DNA of 64,000 nucleotides, from assembly GCA_018398585.1 (NCBI GenBank), contig JAGTTD010000001.1, positions 16,199,750 through 16,263,749 of the forward strand, written 5' to 3'. Shown piece after piece: positions 10,584-23,194 of the stretch. How positions within the stretch are numbered: position 1 is the stretch's first letter; each line of letters begins with the position of its first letter. Made by a program: the position numbers and the translations under genes. The notes beneath the pieces were generated by a model that worked only from the letters and a program-made list of their open reading frames with translations, did no database searches and was not told where the DNA came from. This stretch comes from Simmondsia chinensis (lineage: Eukaryota; Streptophyta; Magnoliopsida; Caryophyllales; Simmondsiaceae).

Positions 10584-10602
10584 TTATTATTATTATTATT
10601 AC

Positions 10603-10650
<48 letters not shown>
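10584..10650. repeat. (TTA)n microsatellite
   Basis: About 22 trinucleotide units with one interruption (actatt). Confidence 0.95.
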
Positions 10651-10652
<2 letters not shown>

Positions 10653-11379
10653 CGTGTAACAAATATGTGGATAATTAACTAAATATTAAATATTTAAATA
10701 TAAAATAAACAATATTTTTTAGTTACATTATTTTGTAAGGTTAAAGATGATAGTTATGGATCAAAAGAGAACCGGAAAAAGTGGATAAAAAATTATTGCT
10801 GCCAATAGAATTTGATCCTAGGTGTTACAGCAAATACAATGATGCACACCACCAAGCTAACTCCCAACTCTTATCCAAGTTAGGAACATTAAATATAAAC
10901 TTAAGAGTTCAGTTATGGCCCAAAATAGAATCCCAAAAAACTGAATTCTCAATTACTATTATCAATTATCAATAGGAATTGATCTTAAGGGGCCCCCAAT
11001 ACAATAAAGCACCTTCAACCAACTCAGCTCACGCTTAACTCTTATCCTACTTTAATATTGTATTTCAAACAAAATGCAGCTTCAAAGTAATTAGCATGGG
11101 ATTCAAGGAAGTTAACTCTTCTCAAAGTGACCCTTTTAATCTGCTTTGTAGATCAATTGCAAATAAAAACAATGAAATATTAAGAGCACTTCTCAACTCA
11201 TGTGTCACTTTTCAAAAAATACCCTTTCAAAAAGGAAAATAAGTTACAAATTTTCAAAAGTCAAAAAGTATTACATGTATTTGCCTGCAATTTTTTACTC
11301 ATCATTACTCATCAAGTGATGGACTCAATAGCCAAAAAGTATTACATATATTTGCAATCATACAAGCACATTAATTTCA
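10651..11379. other. Spacer upstream of EPRV copy 3
   Basis: AT-rich DNA with short open frames (10781-10975, 11202-11462) that show no family resemblance. It may include more of the viral intergenic region, but homology to the mirrored copy only starts at about 11380, so this is treated as flank. Confidence 0.4.
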
Positions 11380-11494
11380 GACCATCTAGATGTCCTTTCA
11401 CCATGGCAGTAATTCAAGAGTACAACATTATCAAGGAAAAAATTGAAGGACAGCTGTCTTAAGTATGCAATTCAATTCAGAAGCATTTTCAAGT

Positions 11495-11870
11495 CCGAAT
11501 CGCTCCTCAGCTATAAGAAGGACACTTCATACAGCATAAGGGGAGAGAGATGATTTCAGAGACAATTCCAGAGTTCACATAAATTTTCTTTATAGTTTTT
11601 CTTTTTTTGTACTAGTTTTTGTCGTTCAAGTTTCTTCCTTTCAATTTGTAAGTTCTCCAACTTTGTATCTATATTTCAATTTCTATAGTATTTCAATCTT
11701 TGTATTTACTGTCAATTTTAATAAATCTTATCTAAAAATTTAACTCTTATTTCCTCCACACAACAATTTGCTTCACGTATCGACGAATTAGAAGAGATGT
11801 CATCCGGCAACCGTATCTGGAAACAACGATTAGTGGTTGCAACCCTCTATTGATCCTGCTTCCCCAAATT
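11495..11870 (+). promoter_or_regulatory. Pararetroviral promoter and R region
   Basis: TATA-like CTATAAGAAGGA at 11511-11522 is followed by a GA-rich start region, similar in layout to the 35S promoter of caulimoviruses. A T-rich stretch follows, and AATAAA at 11720-11725, about 200 bases downstream of the TATA box, is the spacing seen in this family, where the polyadenylation signal lies inside the terminally redundant RNA. The same block is conserved in copy 4 (26378 downwards). Activity is not shown. Confidence 0.65.
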
Positions 11871-11882
11871 TAGTATCAGAGC
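11871..11882 (+). promoter_or_regulatory. Primer binding site for tRNA-Met (one mismatch)
   Basis: TAGTATCAGAGC differs at one base from the perfect complement of initiator tRNA-Met. It lies between the R region and the MP leader, as expected. Confidence 0.8.
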
Positions 11883-12143
11883 CATTTTAGTCAAGACCTT
11901 CAATAGCATATTCACGGAAGTACTATTGAAAGCACTATTAGGAACATTGGTAAGCTTGGGTGTAGCGTTGGTCAGCCTGGTAGTCGTTGGTCAGCCGTGT
12001 AGGTGGTCCCGCAGGGTGGTTCCGATATAGTAACCTTGTGTTCCCGGTTTGAACAGTGTCTAAACTGCACAATTGTATAGGAACTATTGTATATGTACTA
12101 CTATTTCTATAACCACGTCGAGCTTAGCAGGCTCAGTTAGAAG

Positions 12144-12960
12144 GATGTTTTCAAAACAACCTAGTACTAGTTTAGATACCACTAGGACGGTCAATTCAAA
12201 AGAAGTTTTAAAAGAAATTTCAAACCCTAAAAACTTTGTGAATTGTAGTATTATAAATGAAAATTTTCAATCAATTTATCAAAATTGGAAGATTTGATTT
12301 CAAATGGCTTTTTCATGTAAAAAACCCATGAACAGTCAATGACTATAGATCAAGAAACCCAAACTGTACAATTACTTTCATACTTATCTCTTCGAAAATA
12401 TATTTCGAAAGGATTTCACTATATACATTGTGGATTAGTCTAAGTAGCAGTCAACCCTTTAACAAGGTTTGGCCATGACCAACCTATAATGTTAGCATTT
12501 AGAAACTCAAGGTTTCTCAAATTTGAAGATTCCTTATTAGTAATTGTTCAAACTAGTTTACATAATGAACTAATTTATTTCAATTGTTATCCAAATTTTT
12601 AGTAAATATTTAGGATCCACATATTCTTAAGACTTTAAGTTTAGATACACATATTCCAAACCTACAATTATTAGAGCACTCTAAAGGTTTTGCTCTAATA
12701 TACATAATTTATTTTAGAATTTTAGAAAGCGAACTTAACCCTACATGTTTAAAGTAATCTCCTCTAAGAGAAACATTACTGTTATAAGTTCAAGCTGATC
12801 AAGTTGAAGTTGTAACACCAAAGCGCCTTTAGTGGAATGAAATAACCATTCCAGACTTCTGGCAAATTGAAAACCCTCAACCTCCTAGAAATATAGCTAG
12901 GAAACAAGTTCAACAAATAATAGAAGAACCTAATGGTAAAGTGACCATAAGGTTTGGATC
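12144..12960 (+). pseudogene. Movement protein of EPRV copy 3 (frameshifted)
   Basis: The ATG at 12144 opens the same N-terminal block seen upstream of the other two MP copies. An A-run before the internal ATG at 12304 is one base shorter than in copy 4, so the frame opened at 12144 ends at 12297 instead of joining the MP core. After 12304 stops appear within 15 codons and further on. The core is recognisable by alignment with 25436-24780 on the opposite strand. The end block is open only on the opposite strand, by chance. Non-functional. Confidence 0.7.
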
Positions 12961-14960
12961 GGAAAGACAAGCTACAATAAGTAACACAACAAATACAGAA
13001 TTATCACGACATTCAACCTCATCTATATCTACTGAAAGAGAATAAATTTATCAAACAAATGCAAGGCTTAGAGAAATTCATTAAATCCTCCCCTAGCTGG
13101 ACCAGTTTTCCAAAATGAATCAGTTTCAAACCTACCTCTCCAACAGCATCTCAAATGAGACCTCTTTTAATAAATGTTATCACAAAAGAATTCAAGATAA
13201 ATAAAGAATTCTTAAGTAATGATTTTGAGTCAGAATAAAATATAGCTAAACGCCAATGGTATTTCCAAACATTTAGTAAAGAAAAAACTCAAGAAATAAG
13301 AGAAATATATTACAAAGAATTAAATGAATTAAAATACAAAATTCCTTTCTTCACATGGTTTTCAACTTATACATCAAGACATCAAATCTCAAACCCTTTC
13401 TCTCAGAATTCAATAAATGTTAATACAACTCCAACAACTAAATGGCTTATAACATATGGACAAATAATACAATATGTTTATCCTCCCTCAAAAAAATTAA
13501 TGAAAGACATTAATAAGATTTATGGACAAATAATTTTCAAGCTCTAAATCTTAAAACAATTTCAAAATAATTAAATACAAATCATAATCAAATATTAAAC
13601 ATAAATGATGAACAAAAACTATCGTCCTCGCATATTGTGCAGTATTCTTTAACACATGAAGAAAGACCTTTAGAATCTCAATTAAGCCCATTTCTAAGAG
13701 GAATGCAGCAATCCTTATTCTAACCATTCAATCTTCCTCAAAAAGAAAGACAATCGATAAAACTCCAACAAAATAATTTGTTAAATAAAATTGATAAAAA
13801 AATTAGAATTATGTTCTTCTGCATAAAAACCATATATTCAAACTATTACTAAGAAAGATGAAGCAATTACAGATGAAGAAACATCTTCATTTGATGAAGC
13901 TCAAATACAAAATATTAAAGAATAATTTCATGATAATGAAATAAACAAAATAAAATGAAGCTCTCAAAAATGAAAAATAATCGTACAAGAGCCTATTATC
14001 CAAGGCCTACTCCACTTGATATACAATATAGAGAAAGACATCAATTCCCATCAAACTCATATAACATACAAATCTTTTATGAATGGAACATAGACTGCAA
14101 ATATAAATATGAAATTCTCAACACATTACACCAAATGGCAATGGCTGCTAGTGCCTATGAATCCAATAATAATTCGAATAAAATTTGTGTAAAAGCTATA
14201 ATTGCTGGATTTTCTGGACAACTCAGATACTGGTGGACTAATATCCTAACCGAAGTTAATCAAAATGCAATAACAATGCATACTCATATTGAACGAATAC
14301 GTGTAGATCCCGAAGATGTCAATTTTTTATATTCAGAAATTGAAGTAGAAGGTGCAATGGAAACTTGTATGGTCAATAGCATTGTTCTTCGTTGAAAATC
14401 AAACTGAAGAAATGGAATCAACAAAAATTTTGTTAACAAACCTTAGGTCTCCCTCACTTCAAGATTTTTGTTGGTACAAAGATATGTTTTTAACATATGT
14501 TTTAAGGCTAAAAGATGGAAATCAAACATTTTGGAAAGAAGGATTTGTCGCTGGACTTTCAAAGTTATTTGAAACAAGAATAATGACCAAACTACAACAA
14601 CATAGTGGTAGCCTAACCATTCTGTGGCAAAGCATTACATATGGTCACCTATTTGTGTTTGTCAAAAAAGAAGCTCTTGAACTTTGCGAAGACCAAAAAT
14701 TATGAAATAGTATCAAGAACTCACAAACAAGAAGAGAGTTAGGATCTTTTTGCAATTAATATGGTATTTAAGATTTCAAAACCCCTTCTAAAAGACATAA
14801 TAAACAGTATTTTTCAAGCAAAACTAAGTATTATAAAAAGTAGAGAAAATATAAGTACAAACAACCACCATTCCCTCGTATTACAAAAAAGAAAAATCTG
14901 TAAAAGAAAAGCTCCAGTGTGCTATAAATATAAGAGACCATGAAATTATTAGAAAATCTG
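12961..14960 (+). pseudogene. Coat protein of EPRV copy 3 (truncated in the zinc knuckle)
   Basis: The linker and N-terminal region (about 13000-13950) are broken by stops. Two open pieces overlap in different frames: 13955-14395, with the YYPRPTP entry block and the AMAASAYE segment, and 14352-14705, with the core block ending ITYGHLFVFVKKEALELC. A frameshift therefore lies near 14390. The zinc knuckle region at 14915-14960 is degenerate and lacks its last Cys because the copy ends there at the junction with copy 4. Confidence 0.75.
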
Positions 14961-14961
14961 G

Positions 14962-15470
14962 AAGTGAACTTTTTGTCCTTTAATAGACTTAATTTCAAAA
15001 ATCAGAGACTGATAATATTGCTTGCTATTTGGCAAATATTTGTTTTGAAACTAAATTTTTTGACATCTTTTTGTAAAACTTCTTTTGCTAATTTGCAATC
15101 TATTCGTAAACGAATTTTTTATTATATAATTTATCTTGAAATTTTGAAATATATAAACAATTGACAAAATCTCTTTTTTGATAGTTGAGTAATTCTTTTG
15201 AGGTCCAAGCCATTAACCTGAATGGAATCTAACTATTTGTTCTTGGTTGGACTCTAAGCATTATTTGAGTATTCCTCCATATTTTAGGTCGGAGGCATTT
15301 GTTTCTACTATAAGGGATGCTTTTGGATTAGGAAGTCCTAAACATGGAAGAGTCTTAGCTTTCTGCTTAAGGGTTTGAACTATTTTTGAGTTTTCATCTG
15401 TCAATGGTGGTGGATTTTTTTAAAGCATTTGATATAGAGGTTGACATAATTGCCTAAGGCTGAGAAAAAT
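14962..15470 (-). pseudogene. RNase H of EPRV copy 4 (3' truncated)
   Basis: The minus strand shows the VETNASD block (about 15306-15290), an Asp-containing catalytic start, followed by QKNYSTIKKEI and a degenerate C-terminal half. It stops near the EIKSIKGQ block at about 14962, just short of the family's usual end. Multiple stops and frame changes. Confidence 0.7.
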
Positions 15471-16330
15471 ATATGAAATATAGTTTAAACATCCCAAAAA
15501 CCATTGTAATTAGGTTTTATCCTTTAATTCATTTAAAAATTTATCAGCAAAATTGACTGTTCTTACAATGGGTTTTATCATTCTGTGAAAGATATCATAT
15601 CCTAGAAATCTAATTTTGGTTTGAAATAACTTTATTTTTGAGGCAGATACAACTAATCCATTTATTTTATAATATTTAAAAGAATGTTTAGATGTTTGAA
15701 ATGTTAATCTATGTTATTTGAAAAAACAAGAATATCATCAATATAAACGATGATAAAGTCTGTATATCGAGTAAAAATATCATTCATAATATTTTAAAAT
15801 ACTGAAGGGCCATTTTTGAGACCGAAAGGCATTACACCATTCATAATGTCTGAATGAAATTGTAAATGTTGTTCTATATCGATCCTTTTCATGAATTTGA
15901 ATTTGGCAGAACCACTTTTTACATCAAATTTTGAAAAAAATATTTGCATCATATAATCCGTTCGGTAAATATTTTTTGTTTGGAATTGGATATCGGATCC
16001 ATTGAAAAACTTTATTGAGAGGCTTATAATTAATCACAAGCCTTGGACTTCTCTTTCAAGTTCTGCTTGTTTGTTTACAAAGAAGGCAGAGTAGCTCCAA
16101 GGAGATTTTGATGGCCAGATTAATTTTTTGTCTAAAAATGTTTGAACCTCCTTCTTACAGTATTCTAATAATTCATTGTTCATTTCAATTGGTCTAGCTT
16201 TGGTTGAAATATTTCTTTCATTGAAATCCTTTTCATAAGGTAGTGTGACTCTATGTTTCTTTCTTTCCCAAAAAGCATTAGGAAAGTTAGAGCATAATTC
16301 ATTGGTTATTTTATTTGTTAAATTTTGAAT
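15470..16330 (-). pseudogene. Reverse transcriptase of EPRV copy 4
   Basis: Minus-strand blocks are recognisable in order: the basic N-terminal region (16300-16140), the block before the fingers (16100-16000), the [14 protein letters not shown] block near 15840-15800, the catalytic YIDD at 15744-15733, the FLGYD-like block near 15600, and the LNYN-type connection near 15500. Stops and small indels are frequent. The catalytic residues survive but no long frame does. Confidence 0.78.
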
Positions 16331-16599
16331 TTTTTTCTTGAATATGAGGTAATGTTAGTTGTTTTTTAATTCTTTCAAATTTTATTTCTTTTTGAAGATG
16401 TTGAATATGAGTTTTTTTTTTTTTTTTTGGTTATGAATTAGATTTATTTGTTTAAATATTTAGGTTGACTGGAGAAGGTGCAAATCTCTTTGTAAAGTGG
16501 GGTTAACGAATTAAAATTTTACTTGTGTGCCCATAATATTTGTATGAGCTTCTTCCTCGCTGAATGAGAATGGATATATTTGAGTTATAAACGGAGTTT

Positions 16600-16960
16600 C
16601 TAATATGATCTGTTGTTGAAAATCTTTTACTAGAATAAATAACGTTTTAAAAAAAATTCCATTATTGCATATATATGAATTAGATAATTTATATTAAATT
16701 TTTATTCTAGAGCCACTTGCTGTGTGGAGACTTTCTGTAGTTTTCTTATAGTATTTTGATGGAATGAGTCCTTCTTGACTACAATTGAGGTGAGCTCTAG
16801 ATTCTAAAAGAGTCAGATTTTGAATCTTATAATTTTTTCAAATATGAAGGGTTATATGAATATTCCATTTTTGATATTCTATTCTTTTTATTAAATGGAG
16901 ATATTTTTCATTTGATGCAGATTCATCTAGAATTTGATTATTTTTCAATGGAGCCATTTG
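16600..16960 (-). pseudogene. Protease of EPRV copy 4 (catalytic residue lost)
   Basis: Opposite 16770-16810 the block corresponding to the retropepsin active site reads L-L-E-S-R-A-H-L-N-C. The catalytic Asp has become Glu, the Gly Arg and the second Asp His. It is otherwise aligned with copy 2 at 5168-5205. An open piece at 17053-16838 covers the coiled linker just upstream. Confidence 0.65.
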
Positions 16961-17419
16961 AGGTTCTTTGTTGGATAAATGTTCTAATTTTGATTCCAAT
17001 AATGATATTTTAGCTTCTAATTCAGAATTCATGTTGTTGTGATGATATTTCATTTTGCAATTGTTTAACTTGTGTTTTTAATTCATTTATTTCTTTTTGA
17101 AGTTCTCCTGTTGAAACTTGTTTAATTACTTATGGGCTAGGATATTTTTCGAATACTTGCTCAAGCGTGAAGGTTGGTTTTGGTGCAATTAATTCCCGTT
17201 TTTTCAATATTATTTCTTTTAATTCTAATAAGTATTTTTTTTCTTAAATTTTGATCATCAGCTTTCTCTACAATATCAAGTAGAGCTTCTTTATTTGACC
17301 GTGTTAATATATTGATTGTGTTGGATTTACGTGGACATAAATCTTGGCTTTGTGAGGTGATGATGCTTCATGCTCAGATGATTCTTGAATACTGAATATA
17401 ATATCTTCACTTTCTTATT

Positions 17420-18363
17420 TAGAAAGTAATAAGTTCATCATTTGTGCTTTGAGTTCTTCATCTTGAATATTGCTTAATTTTTGCTTTAAATTGCAATCTA
17501 TTAAATAATGTCATGGTCTCTTACATATATAGCACACTAAAGTTTTTCTTTTTACAGATTTTTGTTCTTTATAATATGAGGGGATGGTGGTTGTTTGTAC
17601 TTATATTTTCTCTGCTTTCTATAATACTTAGTTTTGCTTGAAAAATAATGTTTATTAGGTCTTTCAAAAGGGGCTTTGAAATCTTGAATACCATATTGAT
17701 TTCAAAAAGATCCTAACTATCTTCTTGTTTGTGATTTCTTAATACTATTTCGTAATTTTGTTTTTTGCAAAGTTCAAGAGCTTCTTTTTTGACAAACACA
17801 AATAGGTAACTATATGTAATGTTTTGCCACAGAATGATCAGGCTACCACTATACTGTTGTAGTTTGGTCATTATTCTTGTTGCAAATAATTTTGGAAGTC
17901 TAGTGACAAATCATTCTTTCCAAAAAGTTTAATTTCCATCTTTTCGTCTTAAAACGTATGTTAAAAACATATCTTTCAACCAGCGAAAATCTTGAAGTGG
18001 GGACATCTAAGGTTTGTCAAGAAAATTTTTGTTGATTCCATTCCTTCAGTTGGATTTCCAAAGAAGAATAATGCTATTGACCATACAAGAGTTTCCATTG
18101 CATCTTCTACTTCAATTTCTGAATATGTAGAATTGACATCTTATGGATCTACACGTATTCGTTCAATATGAGTATGATTGATTATTGCATTTTGATCAAC
18201 TTCGGTTAGGATATTAGTCCACCTGTGTTTAGTTATCCAAAAAATCCGGCAATAATAGCTTTCGCATAAATTTTATTCGATTATGTTATTGGATTCATAG
18301 GCAATAACGGCCATTGCCATTTGGTGTAATGTGTTGGGAATTTCATATTCAGTTTTGCCGTCT
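17420..18363 (-). pseudogene. Coat-protein core and zinc knuckle of EPRV copy 4
   Basis: This is the 3' part of the coat gene on the minus strand. The core (18360-17760) matches 14080-14700 of copy 3. The knuckle at about 17540-17495 keeps its Cys, Cys, His and Cys spacing, but a stop has replaced the residue before His. The gene continues upstream at 23537 beyond the Copia insertion. Confidence 0.7.
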
Positions 18364-18368
18364 ATATT
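18364..18368. repeat. Target site duplication of the Copia element (left)
   Basis: ATATT immediately before the left LTR; the same five bases follow the right LTR at 23532-23536. Confidence 0.92.
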
Positions 18369-18717
18369 TGTAAAAACTTAAAAAGACTATGAAGGAAAAG
18401 ATTGAATATATTAGATGATCAAGTAAAGAAACAAGACTAGCCTATTTATACTAGATGAAGGACACACCCTTTCACCTTCACAAGCTAAGAGTTACATAAG
18501 AATAAATTGCATAAATAAATCAAGTAAATGCCTATAGTAAACACCCCATCTTGGCCGGTTGAGGAGGAAGAGGGAGAGCCAAAAAATCTACCAAAAAATC
18601 TACCTATTCATTAATTACATAGAATAATGTAGAAAAGTATGTACCAAGAATAAAGACAAATACTAAAACGTACAAATACAAATATGAGAATACAAAAGTA
18701 AAATACTAATTTCTACA
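18369..18717 (-). repeat. 3' LTR of the Copia element
   Basis: On the minus strand it runs TGTAGAAATTAG to AAGTTTTTACA. It holds one extra 12-base unit (repeat of aaaaaatctacc around 18582-18603) compared with the other LTR. Confidence 0.95.
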
Positions 18718-18728
18718 CTCCCCCTCAA
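18718..18728 (-). promoter_or_regulatory. Polypurine tract
   Basis: The minus strand reads TTGAGGGGGAG directly before the 3' LTR, the common plant Copia plus-strand priming site. Confidence 0.9.
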
Positions 18729-21700
18729 GTTGGAGCATGCAAGTTTACGATGCCCAACTTGCAGAGAAATGTAGCATGCGTCGAACTGCCAAGTGCTTTA
18801 GTGAAAATATCGGCTACTTGCTCCCCGGTGTGAACGTAGGCTGTGGTAATCTCCTTGGATAGTAATTTGTCTCGGACAAAGTGACAGTCGATTTCAATGT
18901 GCTTCGTTCTTTCGTGGAATACGGGATTAGAAGCAATATGAAGTGCTGCCTGATTATCACAAAAGAGTAAAACGGGTTCGTTAGTGGGAACAACAAGATC
19001 ATCTAACAATCGGCGTAACCAAGTGACTTCACTAGTTGTCGATGCCATGGATCGGTATTCGGCTTCTGCAGAGGAACGTGAAACAACAGTTTGTTTCTTG
19101 GACCGCCATGAAATAGGCGCATCACCCAAGAAAACAACAAAATCTGTTGTTGACCGTTTGGTAGTGGGACATCCAGCCCAGTTAGCATCACAATAAGCAC
19201 GGAGTTTGAGATCACAAGCAGATGGAAAGAATATTCCTTGACCCGGAGTTCCTTTAAGATAACGCAGGACCCTCATGACGGCGTTAAGATGAGGTACTCG
19301 AGGATCATGCATAAACTGCCTCAAAATTCGAACAGCATAACAAATGTCAGGACGAGTAATTGTCAAGTACAACAACCGCCCAACTAGCCGCCTATACTGA
19401 CCCCCATCCTCCACAGGCTCTCCCACCCCATCTGCTAATCCATGATTCTGCACTATCGGTGTAAAAACAGGTTTTGCTCCTAGAAGTCCGGTCTCACTAA
19501 TGATGTCAAGAGCATATTTTCTTTGACTCAACATTAACCCCTTTTGGGAACGGGCGACCTCAATTCCTAAAAAATACTTTGCTGGGCCCAAGTCCTTTAT
19601 TCCAAACGTTTCATTCAAAACATTTTTAACTTCTGCAATATGATTCATGTCATTTCCAGTAATGAGGACATCATCAACATAAATAAGAACACCAGTGTAT
19701 GTGGACCCACGCATGAAAGTGAATAAGGAATAGTCAGCCCTGGATTGTTGAAAACCAAGTTTAATCAAGGTAGAGGTGAATTTCTAATTCCAGTTCCGAG
19801 AAGCCTGTTTAAGTCCATAAAGGGACTTACGAAGGCGACAAACCTTCCCTTCATGTTTACGTTCAAAACCTTGTGGTAATTTCATGTAAACTTCTTCATC
19901 CAAGTCCCCATGAAGAAAGGCGTTATTTACATCTAATTGTTGGATTATCCAACTTCGAGCCGTGGCAACGGCTAAAACGCAACGAACAGTTACAAGTTTA
20001 GCTACAGGGGCAAAAGTATCATGGTAGTCTATTCCCTCTACCTGAGTATACCCCTTTGCAACAAGACGAGCTTTGTACCTCTCAATCGTCCCATCTGATT
20101 TATATTTGACTTTGTAGACCCACTTTGAGTCTATAGCTCTTTTTCCAGCTGGCAGAGCCTCAAGTGTCCAAGTGTTGTTTTGTTCAAGTGCCTTGATCTC
20201 CTTCTCCGTAGCTTCCCTCCATTGTTCATTTTGTACGGCCTGATTAAAATTTTTGGGCTCATCACATGAAGTGATGGCATTCAAAAGTGTCGAGTGAGCG
20301 TTAGAAAATTGTACGTTAGAAACAAAATTGGAGAGAGGATATAAAATACCAGAGTTGACTGACGGAGTGGGAGCGGGAGAATGGGCTATAGAAGGCGGAA
20401 CCTCTGTTATATAATCTTGATATTTGACGGGCATTGACCGAACTCTCGCACTTCTTCTTACGACCCCGTCTTCACTGAGGAGAACACCCCTGTCCTCTGC
20501 TACTGGTCCCTCGGCCAGAGCCTCTTCCGGTCCCTGAAGGACCGGTTCGGGTGCTGTCGGACCGGCCAGACCCGGGTCGGTTAGCTGCTGCTGCAGAACC
20601 GGTCCAGTGGGGACTGGTTCTGCAGTGTCGGTGCACAAAAAATCGTGCCTTGTGACCTTGTTAGGCCCTTCATGTGTTACCCCAAATGTATCAATTTTTA
20701 AATAAGGCATATTATCTTCATAAAATCGAACATCCCTAGAAACAACGATCTTATGTTCATCCAAGCTATAGATCTTATACCCCTTTTGACCATGAGGATA
20801 CCCTACAAATATTCCCGGAGAGGCTCGTTTATCGAGTTTGTCACCTTTTGGATTTTTAACATGGTAATAACACAAACATCCAAAAACCCTCAAATGGTTA
20901 TATGACGAAGGTTTGCCCATTAACAACTCGTAAGGACTCTTATTACCAAGTAATGAAGAGGGCATCAAATTAATCAAGTAAGCAGCTGTCAAGACACACT
21001 CACCCCAAAATCTCTTAGGAAGTCCAGCCTGAAAACGAAGAGCTCGCCCAACTTCTAACAAATGCTTGTGCTTGCGTTCAACAACTCCGTTTTGTTGAGG
21101 TGTCCCGGTTAATGACGTCTGGTATTGAATTCCATGTTTTGCACAGAAGTCCAATAATGGCCCATATTTAAACTCCTGACCATTATCGCTTCTCACCTGT
21201 TTGACCTGCAAACCAAACTGAGTACCCACCATACGACAAAAATTTATGAGAATCCCATGTGCTTGGGATTTTTCTTTCATAAGATACACCCACGTGCATC
21301 GGCTATAATCATCAACAATGGTAAGAAAAAAACGTGCACCAGTCAGAGATAACTTTCTATAAGGCCCCCAAATGTCACAATGAATTAATTCAAAACAAAC
21401 CCGAGTCTCAGAAACAGACAAAGGAAAAGGAGATCGTGCTTGTTTCGCACGATGACAAGTATCACAAACAACATTGGTCCTTTTAATGTTCAAATGCGGA
21501 AAAAATGAAAGTTTGTTGAAAGCAACGTGACCCAAACGGCAGTGCCACAAAACTGCCTCTTTATTATTCTGTACCACGTGTGCCGAGGGAGCAACCGGCT
21601 GTGTCTCGAGCAAATATAGCCCATTTCTCATTCTACCCACTCCAATCAGCCTCCTCGAGTGTCGGTCCTGAAAGTAACAAAAATCAGGATAAAGGGTTAA

Positions 21701-23044
21701 CGTACAATTTTCATAACGTGTGAGTTTGCTCACTGACAACAAGTTGCAATAAAAACCCGGCACATACAAAACGTCATGGAGAATAAAATTTTCAAAAATC
21801 TGAACTTTCCCAATATGAGATACGGTCAACGTTGTCCCGTTTGGTAATCTGACGGGTTTAACAATTTTATTTGGCACAATGTCGAACATGAGTGAAAGTG
21901 AAGAAACCATGTGATCGGTGGCCCCGGTGTCAACAATCCAACTTTGATTGGAAATAAAAACTTGACCTGTTAGATTTATACTAGGTGAGACCGAACTTTG
22001 TCCAAGTAGCGACAAGAGGTGCTGATATTGGCTAGCGGATAACCCGACGATGGGGCTATCACTCGTGGGATCCTCACTGCTGCAGTGGACCGTGGCTGCT
22101 GCAGCTGCGGTTCCCGGTGCCCCGACCATCTTTGACCCCTGCTTCTTCCAACCCGGAGGATATCCGATCAATTCAAAGCACCTCTCCTTGGTGTGTCCCT
22201 GTTTCTTACAATGAGAACAGGTAAAACGGTTAGTTCGTCGGGAATTATTTCCCATGGATGAGCCTCCTGGTCCTTTCACTGTCAATGCCGCAGCCTCGGG
22301 TGTCACAAATGACCCCGCTGCCACGCTCTGCTGCTTCTCTTCCTGACATAACACTGAATAAGCACTTCCCACAGAGGTTAAAGGTTTAGTGTTCATAAGC
22401 TGTGAACGCACAGTTGAAAAAGAAGGATCAAGACCCATCAAAAGGTCCAACAATTTTTCCATATCGCGAATCTGCACAAATGCTTTGGCATGTCCACAAG
22501 TACATGGCGGGATTTCAACTAGCGTATACAATTCATCCCAAAAGGATCTCAACTTAGTAAAATAAGTTGAAACAGGTAGATTGTCTTGCTTCAAATGCGA
22601 GATCTCGCGTTTTAATTCGTAAATACGAGGGACATTACCTTGAGAAAATCTCTCATGCAAATCAAGCCAAATATCATGCGCAGTTTTTAAATAGGTAATA
22701 CTCTCATTAATCTCTTTAGACACAGAGTTTGAGAGCCAAGTTGCAACCATGGAGTCACATGCACTCCAAGTTTCAAAATCCAGGGAATCTTCATCTGGTT
22801 TGGTAATACTACCATCAAGAAATCCAATTTTTCTCTTTGCCTTAAAAACTTTTAGTATTGCCCTTCTCCAAGAAGGATAATTGGGTCCTGTTAAAGTGTT
22901 TTGAACAAAAACCAAGCCGGGATTGTCTGAGGGGTGCAAATAAAACGGTGAGTTAACATCAATGACTCCCCCTGTCGGGTGAGCCGGCATGATAGTTTGA
23001 TCATTATTAGCTAGAGTAGTCTCATTGTTGTTAACGTCCGCCAT
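18725..23044 (-). pseudogene. Copia Gag-Pol polyprotein with one internal stop
   Basis: One frame of about 1439 codons from 23044, broken only by a TAG at 19786-19784; an open piece of 347 codons follows from 19768. Domains by residue: Gag (about 30-240), CCHC knuckle (C276, C279, H284, C289), protease with D372 in VDTGA, integrase zinc motif H501, H506, C527, C530, integrase catalytic D557, D620, E656 (35 residues between the last two), RT start near 950 with D1038 in LDVNNAF, and after the stop YVDD (residues 30-33 of the second piece) and RNase H residues D194, E235, D271. Length is normal for plant Copia. The stop lies between the RT fingers and the YVDD motif, so as read only Gag, protease, integrase and half of RT would be made. 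A recent nonsense mutation or a sequencing error are both possible. Confidence 0.95.
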
Positions 23045-23182
23045 ATTCTACCAAATCAAAACACAAAAAAACAAGCACAAGAAGCAAAGGGAAAAGGAAT
23101 AACTCACAAATGCACTTTAAAAAGTGCTTCGGCCACTTAGTGGAAGAAGGAAAAAACGCCTCTTAATGCAAGATCGAAACTT

Positions 23183-23194
23183 GCTCTGATACCA
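23183..23194 (-). promoter_or_regulatory. Primer binding site of the Copia element (tRNA-Met)
   Basis: The minus strand reads TGGTATCAGAGC starting at the base next to the 5' LTR, a perfect 12-base match to the initiator tRNA-Met 3' end complement. Confidence 0.95.

Larger units (their letters stand above)
11380..14960 (+). mobile_element. Endogenous pararetrovirus copy 3 (5' half only)
   Basis: Plus-strand order: promoter/R region, PBS, leader, MP, CP, ending inside the zinc knuckle. Protease, RT, RNase H and ORF2 are missing. Nearly the whole copy is mirrored by copy 4 (26510-17490, leaving out the Copia insertion), so the two form inverted arms of about 3.6 kb. The lineage differs from copies 1 and 2 (about 70% identity in MP). 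Confidence 0.85.

Noticed and set aside
18984..19196. 70-codon frames opposite or overlapping the Copia RNase H
   Set aside because: They are shadows of the Gag-Pol frame in other reading frames.
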